This document shows positions 59,456-64,000 of a stretch of 64,000 nt of DNA, piece by piece. Made by a program: the position numbers and the translations under genes. The stretch is taken from NCBI RefSeq assembly GCF_001425165.1, contig NZ_LMDU01000001.1, positions 1,395,311 through 1,459,310 on the forward strand, read 5' to 3'. Source of the stretch: Pelomonas sp. Root405 (GTDB lineage: Bacteria > Pseudomonadota > Gammaproteobacteria > Burkholderiales > Burkholderiaceae_C). The stretch's first letter is position 1. Every line of letters begins with the position of its first letter. A model generated the notes under the pieces. It was not told the origin of the DNA. It was given only the letters and a program-made list of their open reading frames with translations, and searched no databases.

Positions 59456-62400
59456 GACAGCGCTTGGGCTATGTGCTGATCGCGCTGGCGGCCGCGCTGC
59501 TGGGCCTGGCCATGCACGCCTGGCGGGCCGATGTGCCCGTGCTGGAGCGGCCTGACCAATGGGCGCTCGACTGGCAGACGCAGTGGCGCGGTCCCCTGGC
59601 GCCCGGCACCGAGTTGCCGCTGCTGCTGGTGCGCGTGGACGACGCCGCATTCGAGGCGCTGGGCGGCCGGGTGCCGGACCGTGGCGAGATGGCGCGCGCC
59701 GTGCGGGCGCTGCAATCCGGCGGGGCGCGCGCCGTCGCGCTGGACATCCTGCTGCTGCCGGGCGGCGGCACACCCGAAGGCAGCGCCGCGCTGGCCGCCG
59801 CGATGAAAGCCTGTGCCTGCGCCGTCATTCCCTTCTCGCTGCCCGATGACGGTCATCCCGCCGCCGCTGCGCCGGCAGCCGTACTCGCCCAGGCCCTGCT
59901 GCGCCATGACGACGAGGCGGCCCTTGCACGCAGCGAGAGCCACTATCGGCCGCACCGCCTGGTCGCGCCCGAGCCCGTGCTGGCCGAGGCGGCTGCGGCG
60001 CTGGGCCACATCAGCGTGCGCCCCGAGGCCGACGGCAGCATGCGCCGCGACCTGCCGCTGCTGCGGCTTGACGGCGAGGTCTACCCGTCGATGCCGCTGC
60101 GCCTGGCCGCCTTCGCGCTGCAGGCAGATTGGCGCCAGGCCCACGCCCGCTTCGGCGCGGAGTTCAGTGTCGGCAGCGCGCTGCGCGTTCAACTGGATGA
60201 GCTGTCCCGCCTGGGCGTCAACTACTACGGCCCGGGTGGGCCGCTCAGCAGCTTCGACAGCGTCGGCTTTGCCGAGCTGCTGGCGGGCGGCGTCGACCCG
60301 GCGCGGCTGCGGGGCCGCATCGCGGTGATCGGCGTGTCGGCGCTGGCTGCCGGCGACCAGGTGCCCACGCCTTTCGACGCCCGCCTGCCCGGCATGGAGC
60401 GCATTGCCACCGTCACCGACAACCTGCTGACCGGCCGCAGCCTGGTGCGCCCGGCCTGGGGTGGCGCGACCGAGCTGGCCGCCGTCCTGCTGCTGCCGCT
60501 GATTGCCGTGGCCTTGCTCGCGCGCCGGCCGCTGGGCATTGCGTTGGGCGCCATCGGGCTGGGTGTGGTGGCCCTGCTCGTGGGCGTGCAATGGGCCTTC
60601 GAGACCCACTACCTGGTCTTCTCGCTGGCGCCGCCGCTGCTGGCCCTGGCCGCCGCTACGCTGGGCGCGAGCGCGCTGCGCGCGGGCATCGAGCAGGCCC
60701 AGCGCCGCGAGGCTGCGCGCCGCCTGGCCGACAGTGAGCAGCGCTATGCGTTGGCGGCCCAGGGCGCCAACGACGGCCTGTGGGACTGGGACCTGCTGAC
60801 GGGCGAGGTCTATTACTCGCCGCGCTGGCTGGCGCTGATGGGCCTGTCGGCCACCGAGACCGGCCACGCCATCCAGGCCTGGACGCAGCCTTTGGAGCCC
60901 GCCGCTCGCGACGCCTTCGATGTCGAACTGCAGGCCCATCTTGACGGCAAGAGCCTGCAGTTCCATCACGTGCTGCATTTCAACCAGGGCGGGCAGGAGC
61001 GCTGGCTGCTGGCGCGCGGCCTGGCGGTGCGTGAAGGCGGCAGGCCGGTGCGCATGGCCGGATCGCTCACCGACATCTCGGAGAGCCAGCGCCTGCAGCG
61101 CCAGATCAGCTTCGACGCGCTGCATGACCGCCTCACCGGCGTGGCGAATCGCGTGCTGTTCCGCGAGCAGCTGACGCAGCTGTTGAGCGGCGTGCCGGCG
61201 CCCGAGACCGGCCTGCTGCTGCTGGGCCTGGACGGCTTTCGAGCGCTCAACGAGACGCATGGTCCCGTCGTCGGGGACACGGTGCTGGCCGAGCTGGGCG
61301 CCCGCTTGAGGTCGGCCTTTGGCGCGCGTCATCTCGTGGCCCGCATGGGGCCGGATCAGTTCGCCTTGCTGCTGGCCGGCGGTGACAACGCCGCCGAGCT
61401 GGCCCGCCGTGTGCGGGCGCTGCTGCAGTCGCCCTTCAATGTGGCCACGCCGATGCTGCAGCTCACGGCCGGCATCGCCTGGGCGCAGCGCCGCCACGGC
61501 CCCATGACGGCCGACGAGCTGATGGCCGCGGCCGAAGGTGCGCTCGCCCGTGCCAAGGCGGACGGCACAGGGCAGACGCATGAGTTCGACCCGGCCGAGC
61601 AGCTCGTCGAGCAGTCGCGCCGCTGGCTGCGCGACGCCATCGACGCGGCGCTGGCCAGCGGCACGCAATTCGAACTGCACTACCAGCCCTTCGTGCGCCT
61701 GTCGGATCGCGCGCTGCTGGGCTTCGAGGCGCTAATCCGCTGGCGCCACCCGGAGCGCGGCGTCATCATGCCGGGCGACTTCATACCGGTGGCCGAGGCC
61801 AGCGGCCAGATCTCGGCGATAGGCCGCTGGGCGCTGCTGGAGGCTGCCGCTCAGTTGAGGCGTTGGCAGCCGCTGGGCTTCACCGGCGAGGTGGCGGTCA
61901 ACCTGTCCGGCGTGCAGCTGGAGCGCGACCTGGAACTGCTGGCCGACGCGCGCGCCACGCTGGCCGCGCTCGGCGATGTGCCGACCCATCGAATCAAGCT
62001 CGAAGTGACCGAGAGCATGGCCATGGCCAATCCCCAGCGCAGCGCCGAGGTGCTGCGGGAGCTGGCGCGCATGGGCTTCAAGCTCAGCATCGACGACTTC
62101 GGCACGGGCTATTCGTCGCTGGCGTATCTGCACCGTTTCCCGTTCGACACGCTCAAGGTCGACCGCAGCTTTGTCGTGCGCCTGGCCGCGGGCCGCGAGG
62201 CCCAGGAGATCGTCCGCACCATCGTCGGCCTGGGCGCGGCACTGGGCAAGCAGACGCTGGCCGAAGGCATCGAGGACGAGAAGCAGGCCGCGCTGCTGGA
62301 GCAGCTGGGCGTGCAGGTGGGGCAGGGTTGGCTGTTTGCAAAGGCGCTGCCGGAAGCCGAGGCGACGAACGTCATCCACAGCCAGCCGTGGCGGCGCTAG
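59452..62400 (+). CDS. CHASE2-PAS-GGDEF-EAL signalling protein (degenerate GGDEF)
   Basis: This is a 982-residue membrane protein. From the N-terminus: a helix (about 6-22), CHASE2 sensor (about 25-330, e.g. RAVALDILLLPG and VRPEADGSMRRDLPLL), three to four helices (about 335-410), PAS (about 430-540), GGDEF (about 550-710) and EAL (about 730-975). The cyclase motif is changed to G633-P-D-Q-F637, so it should not make c-di-GMP; the EAL motif F758-E-A-L-I and DDFGTGYSSL are intact, favouring phosphodiesterase activity. The TTG at 59452, coupled to FecR by TTGA, is the best start, as no ATG lies near the first helix. Confidence 0.88.
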   Translation: MRQRLGYVLIALAAALLGLAMHAWRADVPVLERPDQWALDWQTQWRGPLAPGTELPLLLVRVDDAAFEALGGRVPDRGEMARAVRALQSGGARAVALDILLLPGGGTPEGSAALAAAMKACACAVIPFSLPDDGHPAAAAPAAVLAQALLRHDDEAALARSESHYRPHRLVAPEPVLAEAAAALGHISVRPEADGSMRRDLPLLRLDGEVYPSMPLRLAAFALQADWRQAHARFGAEFSVGSALRVQLDELSRLGVNYYGPGGPLSSFDSVGFAELLAGGVDPARLRGRIAVIGVSALAAGDQVPTPFDARLPGMERIATVTDNLLTGRSLVRPAWGGATELAAVLLLPLIAVALLARRPLGIALGAIGLGVVALLVGVQWAFETHYLVFSLAPPLLALAAATLGASALRAGIEQAQRREAARRLADSEQRYALAAQGANDGLWDWDLLTGEVYYSPRWLALMGLSATETGHAIQAWTQPLEPAARDAFDVELQAHLDGKSLQFHHVLHFNQGGQERWLLARGLAVREGGRPVRMAGSLTDISESQRLQRQISFDALHDRLTGVANRVLFREQLTQLLSGVPAPETGLLLLGLDGFRALNETHGPVVGDTVLAELGARLRSAFGARHLVARMGPDQFALLLAGGDNAAELARRVRALLQSPFNVATPMLQLTAGIAWAQRRHGPMTADELMAAAEGALARAKADGTGQTHEFDPAEQLVEQSRRWLRDAIDAALASGTQFELHYQPFVRLSDRALLGFEALIRWRHPERGVIMPGDFIPVAEASGQISAIGRWALLEAAAQLRRWQPLGFTGEVAVNLSGVQLERDLELLADARATLAALGDVPTHRIKLEVTESMAMANPQRSAEVLRELARMGFKLSIDDFGTGYSSLAYLHRFPFDTLKVDRSFVVRLAAGREAQEIVRTIVGLGAALGKQTLAEGIEDEKQAALLEQLGVQVGQGWLFAKALPEAEATNVIHSQPWRR

Positions 62401-62507
62401 GTCGCGGCCTTCTCCCACACGGCGGCGCGGTTCTCGCGGCTACATTCCATCGTTGGGCGCCTCCCGGTGCCCTGCTGAGATGGCCGTGAGGCCAGCATGG
62501 GAACCCT

Positions 62508-63380
62508 ATGAAGCAGAACAGTGCGGCCGTCGAAACGCTGCTGGCGCAACATCGTGAACAGGTGCTTGCGGAGTGGCAATCCGAACTGGCGGTCGCGAGC
62601 GGGGGGCGGGCGTCGAACACCGACGTGCAGGGCACCGCGCAGCTGCTGGAGGCCCTGCTGGCTGGCCTGCGGGCCAATGGCCGCATCGACGATTTCAACG
62701 ACAGGGTCTGGGAAGCCGGCCGTGAGTTGCTGGCCAGCCTGTCGCGCTCGCGCGCCGCGCAGGGCTCCACGGCGGCGGACACCAGCCGCTTCGTGCTGGC
62801 CTTGAAGAAGCCGCTGTTCTCGGGCCTGCAGCGCATGCTCGGCAACGATCCCGCGGCGCTGCTGAGCGCGGTGTGGGACGTGTCGACGCTGATCGACAGC
62901 ATGGCTCAATTCACGGTGACGGCCTACCAGCGCACCCGCGAGGAAATCATTGCCCGCCAGCAGCAGGAGCTGCTGGAGCTGTCGACCCCGGTCATCAAGC
63001 TGTGGGACGGTGTGCTGGCGGTGCCCATGATCGGCACGCTGGACAGCGGCCGCACGCAGCTGGTGATGGAAGCGCTGTTGCAGCGCATCGTCGACACCGG
63101 CTCGACCATCGCCATCATCGACATCACCGGTGTGCCCACCGTGGACACGCTGGTCGCCCAGCATCTGCTCAAGACCGTGACGGCGATTCGCCTGATGGGC
63201 GCCGAGTGCATCATCAGCGGCATCCGCCCGCAGATCGCGCAGACCATCGTCCACCTCGGCATCGACCTGGAGGGCGTCATCACGAAGGCAACTCTCGCCG
63301 ATGCGCTGGCCGTGGCCATGAAGCGCGCCGGCTTCGTCGTCAGCCGCGGCAAGCCGGCAGCGGCGCTGCCGGCGGCCTGA
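62508..63380 (+). CDS. rsbR: RsbR-type stressosome protein
   Basis: This is a 290-residue stressosome scaffold protein. An N-terminal RsbR/RsbRD-type sensor (about 1-160) is followed by a STAS domain (about 165-280) with PVIKLWDGVLAVPMIGTLDSGRTQLVMEALLQRI and DITGVPTVDTLVAQHLLKT, which contains threonines at the places phosphorylated by RsbT in Bacillus. It is followed by the RsbS gene after one base. It probably senses stress and sequesters RsbT. Confidence 0.88.
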   Translation: MKQNSAAVETLLAQHREQVLAEWQSELAVASGGRASNTDVQGTAQLLEALLAGLRANGRIDDFNDRVWEAGRELLASLSRSRAAQGSTAADTSRFVLALKKPLFSGLQRMLGNDPAALLSAVWDVSTLIDSMAQFTVTAYQRTREEIIARQQQELLELSTPVIKLWDGVLAVPMIGTLDSGRTQLVMEALLQRIVDTGSTIAIIDITGVPTVDTLVAQHLLKTVTAIRLMGAECIISGIRPQIAQTIVHLGIDLEGVITKATLADALAVAMKRAGFVVSRGKPAAALPAA

Positions 63381-63381
63381 C

Positions 63382-63771
63382 ATGGACCGCATCCCCATCC
63401 TCCAGATCGGCCGGCGCCTGCTGGTCACGATCCAGATCGACCTGATGGACCAGACCGCGCTGGCGCTGCAGGACGACCTGGCCGCCAAGATCGAACGCAG
63501 CGGCGCCACCGGCGTGCTGATCGACATCTCCGCGCTCGAGATCGTCGATTCCTTCATCGGCCGCATGCTGGTCAATATCTCCGGCATCGCCAACGTGCTG
63601 GGCGCGACTTCGGTCGTGGTGGGCATGCAGCCGGCCGTGGCGATCACGCTGGTGGAACTCGGGCTGTCGCTGGACGGCGTGCGCACGGCGCTCAATGTCG
63701 AGCGTGGCCTGGAACTGCTCAGCCGGGCAAACGCGGAGCAGTCAGATGACGACAGATCCGACTGGCGATGA
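63382..63771 (+). CDS. rsbS: RsbS-type STAS anti-sigma-factor antagonist
   Basis: This is a 129-residue single STAS-domain protein. The phosphoryl-accepting Ser57 lies in DISALEIVDSFIGR, as in RsbS. With RsbR it builds the stressosome that binds RsbT. Its end overlaps the next ATG by 26 bases. Confidence 0.9.
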   Translation: MDRIPILQIGRRLLVTIQIDLMDQTALALQDDLAAKIERSGATGVLIDISALEIVDSFIGRMLVNISGIANVLGATSVVVGMQPAVAITLVELGLSLDGVRTALNVERGLELLSRANAEQSDDDRSDWR

Positions 63772-64000
63772 AGGCACGGCGCCCGTGCGCAGCGAGACAG
63801 ATGTCGTCCTCAGCCGGCAACTGGTACGCAAGCTGACGCAACAGATCAATTTCTCGCTGGTCGACCAGACCAAGATGATCACGGCGGCCAGTGAGCTGTC
63901 GCGCAACATGCTGATTTATGGCGGTGGTGGTGACATGCGCTGGACGCTGCACCGCGACGGGCTGCGTGCCGGCCTGACGCTGTCCTTCATCGACAACGGC
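63746..64000 (+). CDS. rsbT: RsbT-type serine/threonine kinase (3' end cut by the window)
   Basis: This is the first 85 codons of an RsbT-like GHKL ATPase, running in frame to the last base. It starts MTTDPTGDEG and reads VLSRQLVRKLTQQINFSLVDQTKMITAASELSRNMLIYGGGG (N-box) and FIDNG, the start of the ATP-binding G1 motif. RsbT phosphorylates RsbR and RsbS and then activates a downstream phosphatase or similar output. The 26-base overlap with rsbS supports cotranslation. Probably RsbU or RsbX homologues follow. Confidence 0.88.
   Translation, partial: MTTDPTGDEGTAPVRSETDVVLSRQLVRKLTQQINFSLVDQTKMITAASELSRNMLIYGGGGDMRWTLHRDGLRAGLTLSFIDNG

Noticed and set aside
58699-61680. A 993-codon open frame on the minus strand
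   Set aside because: It is antisense to FecR and the CHASE2-GGDEF-EAL gene, reads as Arg/Gln/His-rich low-complexity sequence, and arises from the high GC third positions of the real genes.
1-64000. CRISPR arrays, prophage or complete insertion sequences
   Set aside because: No regularly spaced direct repeats, phage structural genes, integrase or transposase frames were found by reading through; only the small MITE-like element and one inverted repeat stand out.

Overview
The window is high-GC, gene-dense bacterial DNA. Genes sit in tight, mostly translationally coupled runs (ATGA, GTGA, TTGA and TGATG junctions). Several features point to a betaproteobacterium of the Burkholderiales, probably the Rubrivivax/Leptothrix/Roseateles group: a PHB phasin, a PEP-CTERM protein, a cys operon carrying a DUF934 gene, FecR-CHASE2 signalling and a PHB-type regulatory repeat. 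The genus is inferred from gene content only.

Layout. 1-1764: the end of a 2-oxoacid dehydrogenase operon (E1 beta) and a PEP-CTERM protein with a haem-c motif. 1766-6274 (minus): an Mla-type lipid transport operon (STAS-permease, ATPase, MCE protein, lipoprotein) plus a hydrolase, with a long inverted repeat between the permease and ATPase genes. 6363-8567: an unusual fusion of a trypsin-like protease with a phospholipase-C-like zinc domain. 8667-11831: an ECF sigma factor, zinc-finger anti-sigma, subtilase and porin-like protein in one coupled operon. 11935-13463: a c-type cytochrome lipoprotein coupled to a monohaem porin (Cyc2-like layout). 13464-21772: an accessory stretch of mostly unrecognised exported or membrane proteins, including ankyrin and WG-repeat proteins. 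21909-22574: yjdM and two identical tRNA-Asn genes.

22569-34826 (minus): a TonB receptor behind a TPP riboswitch, so probably a thiamin-compound importer. Upstream of it lies a complete assimilatory sulfate operon (TauE, CysI, DUF934, CysH, CysD, CysN, SUMT) that also carries ferredoxin and ferredoxin-NADP reductase, a plausible private electron supply for sulfite reduction. YbiB and a small outer-membrane barrel follow. 35063-41336: a dCache/GAF/HD-GYP signalling protein, a divergent ornithine-cyclodeaminase/Lrp pair, a patatin lipoprotein, a Lon-substrate-domain protein, and a 170-bp MITE-like element that ends both convergent genes at its edges.

41334-46270: a lipase-like hydrolase with YihY/BrkB; an Rrf2 regulator with its FAD oxidoreductase behind an apparently leaderless, self-regulated promoter; then phasin divergent from a deacetylase, with matched inverted repeats around the phasin promoter. 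46267-55320: an MCP, a Cache protein, a thioesterase/nitroreductase/antiporter/hydroxyacid-dehydrogenase run, RmuC and an MFS carrier. 55327-58540 (minus): a LytS/LytR-type two-component pair behind two tandem paralogous secreted proteins. 58844-64000: FecR plus a CHASE2-PAS-GGDEF-EAL protein, then an RsbR-RsbS-RsbT stressosome module cut by the window end.

The best candidates for something new are the protease-phospholipase fusion, the sigma/anti-sigma/subtilase operon whose anti-sigma carries a propeptide-like periplasmic domain, the cytochrome-porin pair, the riboswitch-controlled TonB receptor, and the MITE.
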